Assembly (NCBI RefSeq): GCF_002844575.1
Contig: NZ_PIQO01000019.1
Coordinates: forward strand, 1 to 39,891
DNA: 39,891 bases
Source: Heyndrickxia camelliae
Lineage (GTDB): Bacteria; Bacillota; Bacilli; Bacillales; Bacillaceae_C
Reading direction: 5' to 3'
Position numbers and translations under genes: made by a program. Shown piece after piece: positions 15,680-23,810 of the stretch. Numbering within the stretch: position 1 is the first letter of the stretch; each line of letters opens with the position of its first letter. The notes beneath the pieces were generated by a model. It saw only the letters and a list, made by a program, of their open reading frames with translations, made no database searches and was not told the origin of the DNA.

Positions 15680-17773
15680 ATGAAAAAGCTGCTCAAGATT
15701 TTTAGCCTTTCAATCATTATTTGTACTTTCATTTTCACGGGTATATCAGAGCGGGGTGCCAATAAAGCAAAAGCAGATGGAGGTGCTTCTCCAAAAGCAA
15801 ATGATTTAGTCATTGATTTAAATGTCCCGGAGGTTAGCCGAGATGTAGCAAATGATACATTGAAGTTAAATGCCCTCCATGTGTATAGTGATGTTCATTT
15901 TCTCCTGGCATCCAAAAACATAAAGTGGAGATCTTCCAATAAAAATGTAGCTTCTGTTGACCAAAACGGTAAAGTAACGCTAAAAGGACATAATGGAAAA
16001 ACGTTTATTTATGCAAGTGATGGATATAGGCAAGATCGAATTTCCATTCAATATAAAGGCAATCAAGATAAGATTGTTGTAGAAAAACAGCATGGCTCTC
16101 GTTATGACTTGATTAATAAAGCGATCAATCATATGACCTTAGAAGAAAAAGTTGGACAGATGCTGATGCCTGATTTTCGCACGTGGAAGGGAAAAAATGT
16201 AACCCAAATGCAGCCAGAAATTGCTCAACTTATTAAGGATTATCATATTGGCGGAGTGATTTTATTCCGAGAAAATACTGTTTCTGCGGACCAAACCATT
16301 AGACTTACAAGGGCTTATCAAGATGCAGCAGAAAAATATGGAATGCTTGTTTCCGTAGATCAGGAAGGCGGAATTGTAACCAGATTGCAAACAGGCACCG
16401 ATTTTCCTGGTAATATGGCACTTGGTGCAACTCGTTCCGAAGAGCTCGCAGGGAAAGTTGGAAAAGTCATTGGCGAAGAATTGCAAGCAGATGGAATTAA
16501 CATGGACTTTGGACCTGTGATGGATGTAAACGTGAATCCAGATAATCCCGTGATTGGCGTTCGTTCCTTTGGTGCAGATCCGCAATTAGTAACGGATTTG
16601 GGAAAGGCTTATATCAATGGATTACATCAAACGAATACAACCTCCACTGCCAAACATTTTCCTGGTCACGGAGATACAGCAGTTGATTCCCACATCGGCT
16701 TGCCGGAAGTACCTTATGATATGGATCGTTTACAGAAAGTAGAGCTTTATCCATTTCAACAGGCAATGAACGCGGGAATCGATGCCATTATGACAGCACA
16801 TGTAACTTTCCCTAAAATTGATGATACAAAAGTAATTTCAAAAAAGGACGGAACAGAAATTTCCCTCCCTGCAACTCTTTCTTATAAAGTGTTGACAGGA
16901 CTTATGCGCGAACAAATGGGTTTCAAGGGTGTGATTGTTACAGATGCAATGAACATGGGAGCTATCGTGGAGAACTTCGGACCAGTTGACGCCGCCATTC
17001 GTGCTGTGAACGCTGGCGCTGATATTTTATTAATGCCAGTTGGGGTTGAACAAGTTGCAAATGGTTTATATGACGCGGTAAGCTCGGGGGCCATTCCAGA
17101 GAGCAGAATCGAGCAATCCGTTAAACGCATCCTTACCTTAAAATTAAATAGAAGCATTGTTAAGTCTGAGGTGGAACCAAATATCGAGGATCAGGTTGCC
17201 AACGCTTTAAAAGTGGTTGGATCACCAGAACATAAACAAATCGAAAAAGAAGTTGCAGCGAAATCTATAACCCTTGTAAAAAATGATCAACTACTGCCTT
17301 TACAAGTGGCAAAAGAGGATAAAATAGCTGTTGTTGGTTCTTCCAATTACTACGTAGATTCACTATTCAATGAAGTAAAGAAACATCATGATAATGTGAT
17401 TTATATCAATACTTCCACAGAGCTAACAGCAAATCAGTTAAATCAAATCAAAGATGCAAAATATATTATTGTTGGCACCTATACATCTTCTGTAGCAGGA
17501 AGAGCACCGAATGCTAGCCAAATGTTGATGACAAAGCAACTGATTGCCACAGGCAAACCGGTAGTGGCAGTTGGAATCAGAAACCCTTATGACATCATGT
17601 CCTATCCAAATGTCGGAGCCTACTTAGTCCAGTATTCCTATAACAAGGCAAGCTTTGAAGCATCAGTCAATACTATCTTCGGTCAAAATAAGCCAACTGG
17701 CAAACTCCCAGTAACCATCTACAACCAAGATGGCAGTATTTTATACAATATAGGTCACGGCTTAGGATATTGA
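15680..17773 (+). CDS. nagZ: Beta-N-acetylhexosaminidase, GH3 (NagZ/YbbD type), exported
   Basis: This secreted enzyme removes terminal GlcNAc from muropeptide or cell-wall fragments during wall recycling. The 697 residues comprise a signal peptide (to about 33, ending AKA), then a bacterial Ig-like (Big2) domain with WRSSNKNVASVDQNGKVTL at about 75-95. The GH3 catalytic barrel spans roughly 150-490, with a C-terminal alpha/beta domain to the end. The NagZ-specific motif KHFPGHGDT starts at Lys325; the catalytic dyad is Asp336-Ser-His338, and the nucleophile is Asp422 in VTDAMNMG. It is longer than B. subtilis YbbD by about the Ig-like region. GGAGGGG lies 5 nt before the ATG. It is monocistronic, with the first hairpin-repeat array just downstream. 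Confidence 0.93.
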   Translation: MKKLLKIFSLSIIICTFIFTGISERGANKAKADGGASPKANDLVIDLNVPEVSRDVANDTLKLNALHVYSDVHFLLASKNIKWRSSNKNVASVDQNGKVTLKGHNGKTFIYASDGYRQDRISIQYKGNQDKIVVEKQHGSRYDLINKAINHMTLEEKVGQMLMPDFRTWKGKNVTQMQPEIAQLIKDYHIGGVILFRENTVSADQTIRLTRAYQDAAEKYGMLVSVDQEGGIVTRLQTGTDFPGNMALGATRSEELAGKVGKVIGEELQADGINMDFGPVMDVNVNPDNPVIGVRSFGADPQLVTDLGKAYINGLHQTNTTSTAKHFPGHGDTAVDSHIGLPEVPYDMDRLQKVELYPFQQAMNAGIDAIMTAHVTFPKIDDTKVISKKDGTEISLPATLSYKVLTGLMREQMGFKGVIVTDAMNMGAIVENFGPVDAAIRAVNAGADILLMPVGVEQVANGLYDAVSSGAIPESRIEQSVKRILTLKLNRSIVKSEVEPNIEDQVANALKVVGSPEHKQIEKEVAAKSITLVKNDQLLPLQVAKEDKIAVVGSSNYYVDSLFNEVKKHHDNVIYINTSTELTANQLNQIKDAKYIIVGTYTSSVAGRAPNASQMLMTKQLIATGKPVVAVGIRNPYDIMSYPNVGAYLVQYSYNKASFEASVNTIFGQNKPTGKLPVTIYNQDGSILYNIGHGLGY

Positions 17774-17855
17774 ACGTATAGGGGCTTGACCATTTTCATG
17801 GGAGGGGCGTGGGGGAAAAAGCGTGGGTTGCTGAATCGTGGGGTTGAGGGGTCGC

Positions 17856-17872
17856 GGGGTCAGACCCCTTTT
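17856..17872 (+). terminator. GGGGTCAGACCCC palindrome with T-run
   Basis: A perfect odd-length palindrome (GGGGTC, A, GACCCC) is followed by TTTT, 83 bp after the nagZ stop codon. The same 13-mer is seen as a dispersed intergenic element in many Bacillus genomes, by my recollection. It may end nagZ transcription, although the tight loop makes a normal hairpin unlikely. Confidence 0.4.
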
Positions 17873-17911
17873 CCCACCAAAAGGCATGTTCCTCCCATTT
17901 CTTCTTCTCTT

Positions 17912-18448
17912 TTGTCCATTAGAAGCTTTCTAATGGTAGCCTACCTTCTCTTGTCCTTTAAAACCTTTTTAAAAGACAATCTCCTATACTTTTTGCTCCC
18001 TTTTGTCCTTTAGAACCCTTCTAAAGGACAATTGCCTTCACTTTTTGCTCCCTCTTGTCCTTTAAACCCCTTCTAAAGGACAATCACCTTCTCTTTTTGC
18101 ACCCTCTTGTCCTTTAAAACTCTTCTAAAAGACAATTGCCTACCCTTTTGGCTCCATCTTGTCCTTTAGAATCCTTCTAAAGGACAATTGCCTTCACTTT
18201 TTGCTCTCTCTTGTCCTTTAAAACCTTTCTAAAAGACAAACACCTTCACCTTTTACTCCCTCTTGTCCTTTAAACCCTTTCTAAAAGACAAGTACCTTCT
18301 CTTTTTGCTCCCTCTTGTCCTTTAAAACTCTTCTAAAAGACAATTGCCTACCCTTTTACCTCCCTCTTGTCCTTTAAAACTCTTCTAAAAGACAATTGCC
18401 TACCCTTTTACCTCCCTCTTGTCCTTTAAACCCTTTTTAAAAGACAAG
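17912..18448. repeat. Tandem hairpin array 1, 52-bp period, 10 units plus a leader
   Basis: Units begin TTGTCC at 17951, 18003, 18055, 18107, 18159, 18211, 18263, 18315, 18367 and 18419, exactly 52 bp apart. Each has a left arm (TTGTCCTTTA), 9-nt loop, right arm (TAAARGACAA) and a pyrimidine-rich 23-nt linker. In the units at 18003 and 18159 the stem extends to 13 perfect base pairs with a 3-nt loop. A leading unit at 17912 is spaced 39 bp away and has a compensatory change: CCATTAGAA pairs with TTCTAATGG. The array lies between the convergent nagZ and pxpA genes. Stops and a period not divisible by three exclude coding. Confidence 0.95.
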
Positions 18449-18526
18449 TTCCTACTGTCCACCCATGTCCGAGCATGCTCTTTCAAACTATCTGAATTGT
18501 ATTTTCCTTTTCACCTCAAAACTAAT

Positions 18527-18564
18527 GAAAAAAAATGGGATGAGGCACTTGTGCCCTCATCCCA
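18527..18564 (-). terminator. Terminator of the pxpBCA operon
   Basis: On the minus strand TGGGATGAGGG pairs with CCTCATCCCA across a short loop and is followed by TTTTTTTT. It lies 10 bp past the pxpA stop codon. Confidence 0.88.
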
Positions 18565-18574
18565 GTGAGATCTT

Positions 18575-19345
18575 TTATTTCAACATTTCATTTATTTTTG
18601 TTATTTGAATTCCGGCTTGTTTTAGGCTGGTTGTGATGTATTTGGCAAATTCGAGTGCATTTTCGCCGTCGCCATGGATGCAGATGGTGTCTGCTTGGAT
18701 TGGAACATCGATACCTTGGAGGGATTCTACCTTTCCTTCTTTTACCATTCGAATTACTTGCTGGATAGATGTTTCTTTATTGGTGATTAATGCATGTGGT
18801 TGTGTTCTGGGAGTTAACGAACCATCTTGTTGATAGGTGCGGTCGGCAAAAACCTCATTTGCGGTGTGCAGACCAATTTTTTGTCCTGCTTTGACTAGTT
18901 CTCCTCCTGCTAGACCAAATAAAATCAATTCTGGATCGACTTTGTATACAGCTTCAGCAATAGCTTCCGATAAAGAAGGACTTTTTGCAGCCATATTATA
19001 GAGAGCACCGTGCGGTTTGACATGTTGGATTTTTCCGCCTTCCGATTTAGCGAAGGCGTAGATAGCACCAATCTGATACACTACAAGATCATATGACTCC
19101 TGTGGTGAAATTTGCATATTTCTTCTTCCAAACCCCACCAAGTCCTGTAACCCAGGATGAACACCAATGCCGACGTTTTTTTCCATTGCCATTTGCACTG
19201 TCTTTCGAATTGTCGCAGGATCCCCTGCATGGAATCCACAAGCAATATTTGCAGACGTAACATAATCTAGAATTTCTTCGTCTCGTCCAAGCTTATAGGC
19301 ACCAAAGCTTTCTCCCATATCACAATTTAAGTCAACCTTATGCAT
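18575..19345 (-). CDS. pxpA: 5-oxoprolinase subunit A (LamB/YcsF family)
   Basis: PxpA is one of three subunits of the ATP-dependent 5-oxoprolinase that opens pyroglutamate to glutamate. The family opening [12 protein letters not shown] is intact, as are [28 protein letters not shown] and [10 protein letters not shown]; the conserved Asp and His residues form the active site of the LamB/YcsF barrel. I take the ATG at 19345, giving 256 aa: GGAGG is 7 nt upstream, while the ATG two codons earlier is too close. It follows the pxpC stop by 2 nt, so the two are translationally coupled. A strong terminator ends the operon. Confidence 0.95.
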   Translation of the reverse strand: MHKVDLNCDMGESFGAYKLGRDEEILDYVTSANIACGFHAGDPATIRKTVQMAMEKNVGIGVHPGLQDLVGFGRRNMQISPQESYDLVVYQIGAIYAFAKSEGGKIQHVKPHGALYNMAAKSPSLSEAIAEAVYKVDPELILFGLAGGELVKAGQKIGLHTANEVFADRTYQQDGSLTPRTQPHALITNKETSIQQVIRMVKEGKVESLQGIDVPIQADTICIHGDGENALEFAKYITTSLKQAGIQITKINEMLK

Positions 19346-19347
19346 TT

Positions 19348-20358
19348 TCATTCCTCCCGAACAAGTTTTAGTAATATACCTTTTTTAAGCTCTTGCAGTT
19401 TTCTTTCTCTATGGATAAGTAAAAGCTGGGCCTCTTCATCCGTAATTTCTGAAAAGCGGATCATGTCCCCAGGTTTTGCTTGTGCTAATAATGATAAATC
19501 GACAGCGGCAACTTGTCCTATTTTTGGGTAGCCCCCAGTTGTTTGACGGTCTGCGAGTAAGATAATAGGATTTCCATCGGACGGGACTTGGATCGTCCCA
19601 AAACTGACAGCTTCGGATAACATTTCTGTAGGATGTTCTAATGATAATGTTTCTCCTTTTAAACGATAACCCATCCGATCAGAATGAGTCGTTACTTCAA
19701 ATGTCTTTGAAAAGATATCCTTTTGACTTTTATAGGTAAATAATGAAAATTGCCGTCCGCGCATCACTCGAATAGTTTGCTCTTTCTTAAACATTGGAAT
19801 AAAGTTCGATGCTACCGACCATTCCATTTCTGCGAATGATTCATCTTCCGCTTGTTTTTTCATTTGTAGCATAATTTTAGAAGAAAGCAGACTTTGATTG
19901 CAAACGGATACTTGATCTCCCGCCACTAAAGCTCGTCCTTTAAAGCCGCCAATTCCTGCACTAATATATGTTGATTTACTACCCATGACGGTAGGTACAG
20001 AAAATCCACCCGCAACTGCAAGATAAACGCGACAGCCTTCCTTTGGCTTGCCAAATCGAAGTTCACTGCCTTTTTTCACATAAATGGTTCTCCACATAGA
20101 TATAGGTTTTCCATTTATTAAGGGAGTAAGATCCCCTCCACAAAGGGATATTAATGTATCCTCATGAAATTCCAGAACAGGACCAAGAAGAGTGATTTCT
20201 AGTGTAGGTGCATTCTCCTCATTCCCAACCAATAAATTTGCAATCCGATGGGAAAACGAATCCATTGCACCACTGACAATAATCCCGTATTTCTGATATC
20301 CATAACGTCCCAAATCTTGAATACTTGTGAGGAGTCCAGGCTTTTTAATCGTAATCAT
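19348..20358 (-). CDS. pxpC: 5-oxoprolinase subunit C (KipA, AHS2 family)
   Basis: PxpC (336 aa from the ATG at 20358) belongs to the biotin-dependent carboxyltransferase/allophanate hydrolase AHS2 family and forms the kinase/hydrolase part of 5-oxoprolinase with PxpB. Family landmarks are [20 protein letters not shown] at the start, [28 protein letters not shown] and a C-terminal [16 protein letters not shown]. The start is chosen because GGAGGG lies 9 nt upstream and because it gives an ATGA overlap with the pxpB stop codon. The longer frame adds only six codons that contain that site. In older annotation it is KipA, partner of the KipI kinase inhibitor. Confidence 0.95.
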   Translation of the reverse strand: MITIKKPGLLTSIQDLGRYGYQKYGIIVSGAMDSFSHRIANLLVGNEENAPTLEITLLGPVLEFHEDTLISLCGGDLTPLINGKPISMWRTIYVKKGSELRFGKPKEGCRVYLAVAGGFSVPTVMGSKSTYISAGIGGFKGRALVAGDQVSVCNQSLLSSKIMLQMKKQAEDESFAEMEWSVASNFIPMFKKEQTIRVMRGRQFSLFTYKSQKDIFSKTFEVTTHSDRMGYRLKGETLSLEHPTEMLSEAVSFGTIQVPSDGNPIILLADRQTTGGYPKIGQVAAVDLSLLAQAKPGDMIRFSEITDEEAQLLLIHRERKLQELKKGILLKLVREE

Positions 20359-21065
20359 CCTTCTTTGCCCTCCCATTCCACGTATTCTTCATAGCTAATA
20401 GGTTTAAATCGGACTTTGTCTCCTGCATTTAACAAGCTTGGTACCTTGTCATTCGGACGGAAGAGCTTGATAGGAGTCCTGCCAATTAGTTGCCACCCTC
20501 CAGGCGTTGCAATCGGATATACTCCTGTTTGTTTGCCCGCAATTCCAACCGTTCTTTCCGGAATCTTCAAACGCGGAGATGGTAATCTAGGTGCGGCAAT
20601 TTTCTCAGACATGCCTCCAAGATAAGGAAATCCAGGTGCAAACCCAATCATGTAGACGGTGTATTCAGCCGAGGAATGGATACTAATCACGTCCTCCGTT
20701 GTTAATCCATTCATACTGGCAACCGTTTCTAAATCAGGACCGAATTCTTCTCCATAGCATACTGGTATTTCGACTACTCGCGGTTCCGTATGTTGGTTTA
20801 TAGTTATGTGGGATAAAATTTGGTGCAATTGCTGACATACATATTGTATGGGTGTATCTATATTTAAATGATTGATTATTATCATAGGATTATAGAAAAT
20901 AGTCACAGTAGAAAACGCAGGGATATATTCAACCATCCATTCAAGAGGATTATCTTCTAAATAGGAAGAAATAGCTAGAACTTTTTGTTGTATTTCGAGA
21001 TTCAATTCATTCCCAAGTTCAATCATCACTGCCATTTCCCCCAACGGATGCAAGCTGTATTTCAT
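20355..21065 (-). CDS. pxpB: 5-oxoprolinase subunit B (KipI, AHS1 family)
   Basis: PxpB (236 aa from the ATG at 21065) is the AHS1-type subunit of 5-oxoprolinase and the homologue of B. subtilis KipI. The family signature VYMIGFAPGFPYLGGM is at about 145-160, followed by RLPSPRLKIPERTVGIAGKQ and the C-terminal RPNDKVPSLLNAGDKV. AGGAGG lies 8 nt before the chosen ATG. It is the first gene of the pxpB-pxpC-pxpA operon and is divergent from DUF969-DUF979-pcp. The 289-bp region between them must hold both promoters. Confidence 0.95.
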   Translation of the reverse strand: MKYSLHPLGEMAVMIELGNELNLEIQQKVLAISSYLEDNPLEWMVEYIPAFSTVTIFYNPMIIINHLNIDTPIQYVCQQLHQILSHITINQHTEPRVVEIPVCYGEEFGPDLETVASMNGLTTEDVISIHSSAEYTVYMIGFAPGFPYLGGMSEKIAAPRLPSPRLKIPERTVGIAGKQTGVYPIATPGGWQLIGRTPIKLFRPNDKVPSLLNAGDKVRFKPISYEEYVEWEGKEG

Positions 21066-21354
21066 CGCCTCTCCCTCCTGACTCACGATTTTATATAATG
21101 TACCTAAATTAATAGATTATTATACTATTATATTTTATTTAAAAGATTTTAACAATTTAATTTATCTATTACCTTTAAAAGCAACATTAATCCTATCTCT
21201 TAAAGGCATAAGGTCCCATTTCCTTATGACGATGATAATGAAACATCTTATAAAAAGCTTTTCAGATTATTTTTAATATGATAAAATTCTACTATTATCT
21301 AAATAATATTTTAATATAGTATTTTCTAATAAATCACAAGAAAGAAGGTTTCAT
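21066..21354. promoter_or_regulatory. Divergent promoter region, pyroglutamate module
   Basis: This very AT-rich region lies between pxpB (minus) and the DUF969 gene (plus). One stretch at 21257-21271 (GCTTTTCAGATTATT) matches the CodY box AATTTTCWGAAAATT with about four mismatches. It is a weak candidate for control by the nutrient sensor CodY, which would suit a peptide and amino-acid salvage module. No clear promoter could be fixed. Confidence 0.3.
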
Positions 21355-22065
21355 ATGGTTTTAATAGGAGTTGCGTTAATCATTATTGGGTTTGCCCTTA
21401 GACTTAATTCACTTGTCGTCGTTACTGTCGCGGGTTTGGCAACTGGCTTAATTGCTGGAATGCCTTTAAAGGAGATAATCACTCAATTTGGGGAAGCATT
21501 TACTACCAATCGTTATATGTCTATTTTAATTGTTACACTTCCAGTTATCGGACTATTAGAAAGAAGCGGATTGCAAAATCAAGCAGGTCATCTTGTTTCG
21601 AAAATTAAAGCAGCAACAGCTGGCCGCATACTTACCATCTATTTATTGATTCGAGAAATTGGCGCTGCCCTTGGCTTGAATAGTATTGGAGGCCACCCTC
21701 AAACCGTTCGCCCACTTATTGCTCCTATGGCTGAAGGGGCTGCAGAAACAAAATACGGGGAAGTTCCGGAAGAAGAAAAAGAGGAAATTCGTGCACACGC
21801 GGCGGCAGCCGATAATATTGGACTCTTTTTTGGTGAGGATATATTCGTAGCAGTCGGTGCCATTCTACTTATGAAAGGATTTTTTGATCAAAATGGAATT
21901 GATGCCGATCCAATTTCGATGGCATTATGGGGAATACCAACTGCTATCTTCGTATTCATTGTCCATTCCATCAGACTTTACTTATTTGATAAAAAGCTAG
22001 ATCGTAAATTAGGCAAGCGTGCGAAGAACGATCCATCATTCAGCAAAAAGGATGTGAGCAAATGA
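21355..22065 (+). CDS. DUF969 membrane protein, putative transporter component
   Basis: This 236-residue membrane protein with about six hydrophobic segments is of the DUF969 family, always found with DUF979 as far as I recall. Visible landmarks are LIAGMPLKEIITQFGEAF, PVIGLLERSGLQNQAG, and the conserved GAALGLNSIGGHPQTVRPLI (about 101-120), followed by the charged EEEKEEIRAHAAAADNIGLF. The Gly/Pro-rich conserved loop and an acidic cytoplasmic stretch look like a secondary transporter half. It overlaps the DUF979 start by ATGA, which suggests a stoichiometric two-subunit complex. The ribosome binding site AGAAGG is modest. Genomic context (pcp, pxpABC) points to pyroglutamate or pyroglutamyl peptides as substrate, by inference. 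Confidence 0.88.
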   Translation: MVLIGVALIIIGFALRLNSLVVVTVAGLATGLIAGMPLKEIITQFGEAFTTNRYMSILIVTLPVIGLLERSGLQNQAGHLVSKIKAATAGRILTIYLLIREIGAALGLNSIGGHPQTVRPLIAPMAEGAAETKYGEVPEEEKEEIRAHAAAADNIGLFFGEDIFVAVGAILLMKGFFDQNGIDADPISMALWGIPTAIFVFIVHSIRLYLFDKKLDRKLGKRAKNDPSFSKKDVSK

Positions 22066-23015
22066 TTTTTTCTGTTGAACTCGTTTATATAATTATGGGA
22101 ATAATCGGATTATGCTGTTCTATCTATACCTTCTTAGATAAAGCAAATCCACGCAGACTTTTATCAGGACTATTCTATTTCTTATATTCTCTTACTTTAT
22201 TATTAGGGAAAGTCATACCGCCTTTTTACATCGGTATAATGGTTATTATCATGGTATTAATCGTTGGTTTAGGAGGTCTAAAGAAAGGTCAATATGGGGA
22301 GGCATCTGCTGAACACCGTGAAGAACGTCGTAAACGCCTTGGAAATTTATTATTTATACCTGCATTATTAATTCCGATATTAACAGTAGTTGGTTCAAAA
22401 CTTTTGGTGAATGTAAAATTAGGTTCTTTGCAATTATTAGACCCTGCCAACCCAACGTTGGTAGCATTAGGAATTGCTTGTATTATTGCCATTATCACAG
22501 CAATGGGATTAACCAAAAGCACTCCTAAAACAGCAGTTAAAGAGTCTAGAAGATTATTAGAAGCTATTGGCTGGGCTGTCGTACTCCCGCAATTATTAGC
22601 AACTTTAGGTACTATTTTTACATCTGCAGGGGTTGGTAAGGTTGTTTCAGACGTAGTGGCGAAAGTAATTCCTGAAACCTCCTTATTCTGGGTAGTTGTT
22701 GTATTCTGCCTGGGGATGGCGATTTTCACCATGATTATGGGGAATGCATTTGCCGCGTTTCCTGTGATGGCTGCCGGCATTGCGATTCCGCTATTAATTA
22801 AACAATTTGGTGCCAATCCAAATCAAATTGCAGCGATTTCTATGTTTGCCGGCTATTGCGGGACATTAATGACCCCAATGGCAGCGAATTTCAATATCGT
22901 GCCTGCAGCACTACTGGACTTAAAGGATAAAAATCATGTTATTCGCGTCCAAGTTCCTACTGCATTATTTGTGTTAGCTTTCAATATTATTCTTATGTAT
23001 TTTCTAATAAAATAG
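22062..23015 (+). CDS. DUF979 membrane protein, putative transporter component
   Basis: The 317-residue product has about nine hydrophobic segments and is the partner of the DUF969 protein. Conserved features include an N-terminal FYFLYSLTLLLGKVIP, a central cytoplasmic loop KKGQYGEASAEHREERRKR, and C-terminal transport-like stretches GNAFAAFPVMAAGIAIPLL and AGYCGTLMTPMAANFNIVPA. The latter resembles re-entrant loops of ion-transporter-superfamily permeases such as the gluconate and C4-dicarboxylate carriers. It is translationally coupled to the gene before it and followed after 13 bp by pcp, so the three form one operon. The proposed role is uptake of 5-oxoproline or related compounds, not demonstrated by sequence alone. 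Confidence 0.88.
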   Translation: MIFSVELVYIIMGIIGLCCSIYTFLDKANPRRLLSGLFYFLYSLTLLLGKVIPPFYIGIMVIIMVLIVGLGGLKKGQYGEASAEHREERRKRLGNLLFIPALLIPILTVVGSKLLVNVKLGSLQLLDPANPTLVALGIACIIAIITAMGLTKSTPKTAVKESRRLLEAIGWAVVLPQLLATLGTIFTSAGVGKVVSDVVAKVIPETSLFWVVVVFCLGMAIFTMIMGNAFAAFPVMAAGIAIPLLIKQFGANPNQIAAISMFAGYCGTLMTPMAANFNIVPAALLDLKDKNHVIRVQVPTALFVLAFNIILMYFLIK

Positions 23016-23028
23016 GAGGAATGTTCAA

Positions 23029-23676
23029 ATGGCAAAAAAAGTTCTCATTACCGGTTTCGATCCATTTGGAAAAGATATAGTCAATCCAGCTTTGGAAGCA
23101 GTGAAGAAATTAGAAGGCAAAAAATTTGATGATGTGGAAATCGTAACACAAGAGGTACCCACCGTCTTTCATACATCGATTAAAGTCGTCACGGAAGCTA
23201 TTGAGAAACACCAGCCTGATGTTGTTATTTGTGTAGGTCAAGCTGGCGGCCGTACACAAATCACTCCTGAAAGAGTTGCGATTAACGTCGATGATGCCCG
23301 CATTCCGGACAATCAACAAAATCAACCTATTGATGAAGCAATTGTGGAAGATGGTCCTGTTGCCTATTGGTCTACATTGCCGGTAAAAAGTATGGTACAT
23401 CATTTGAAAGAAGCTGGAATTCCAGCGGCAGTCTCTAATAGTGCAGGGACATTTGTTTGTAACCATTTATTTTATGGGCTAATGAACTACTTGGAAAAAA
23501 ACGCTCCTCATATACGCGGAGGCTTTATCCATATTCCCTTCATTCCTGAGCAAACCGTCGATAACAATGCGCCAAGTTTGGGGCTTGATACCATCGTAAA
23601 AGGGCTTGAAGTGGCAGCGGTGGTAGCGGCTAATGAAAAAGAAGATATCCGCGAGGTTGGCGGCACGATTAGTTGA
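23029..23676 (+). CDS. pcp: Pyroglutamyl-peptidase I
   Basis: This cysteine peptidase (C15 family) removes N-terminal pyroglutamate from peptides in the cytoplasm. It has 215 residues, the usual length. The catalytic triad is complete at the canonical positions: Glu81 in TPERVAIN, Cys144 in AGTFVCNHL and His168 in GGFIHIPF. The N-terminus KVLITGFDPFGKDIVNP is the family signature. AGGAGG lies 9 nt before the ATG. It ends the DUF969-DUF979-pcp operon and a strong terminator follows. Its product, free 5-oxoproline, is the substrate of the divergently encoded PxpABC. Confidence 0.97.
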   Translation: MAKKVLITGFDPFGKDIVNPALEAVKKLEGKKFDDVEIVTQEVPTVFHTSIKVVTEAIEKHQPDVVICVGQAGGRTQITPERVAINVDDARIPDNQQNQPIDEAIVEDGPVAYWSTLPVKSMVHHLKEAGIPAAVSNSAGTFVCNHLFYGLMNYLEKNAPHIRGGFIHIPFIPEQTVDNNAPSLGLDTIVKGLEVAAVVAANEKEDIREVGGTIS

Positions 23677-23691
23677 TATTTAAACATATCA

Positions 23692-23725
23692 ACCAGACAA
23701 CATTCAATTATGTTGTCTGGTTTTT
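23692..23725 (+). terminator. Terminator of the DUF969-DUF979-pcp operon
   Basis: ACCAGACAACAT pairs perfectly with ATGTTGTCTGGT across a 6-nt loop, followed by TTTTT. Confidence 0.92.
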
Positions 23726-23810
23726 CTATTTAAGATAGAAACTTACTTTTAACAGCTACCTACCTTCTTTTCTGGTAAAAAATGTTCAAAAGGAGGAAAT
23801 TGTAAATAGA

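Noticed and set aside
17786-18013. 75-codon plus-strand frame after nagZ
   Set aside because: It runs through the GGGGTCAGACCCC palindrome into array 1 and has no protein-like conservation.
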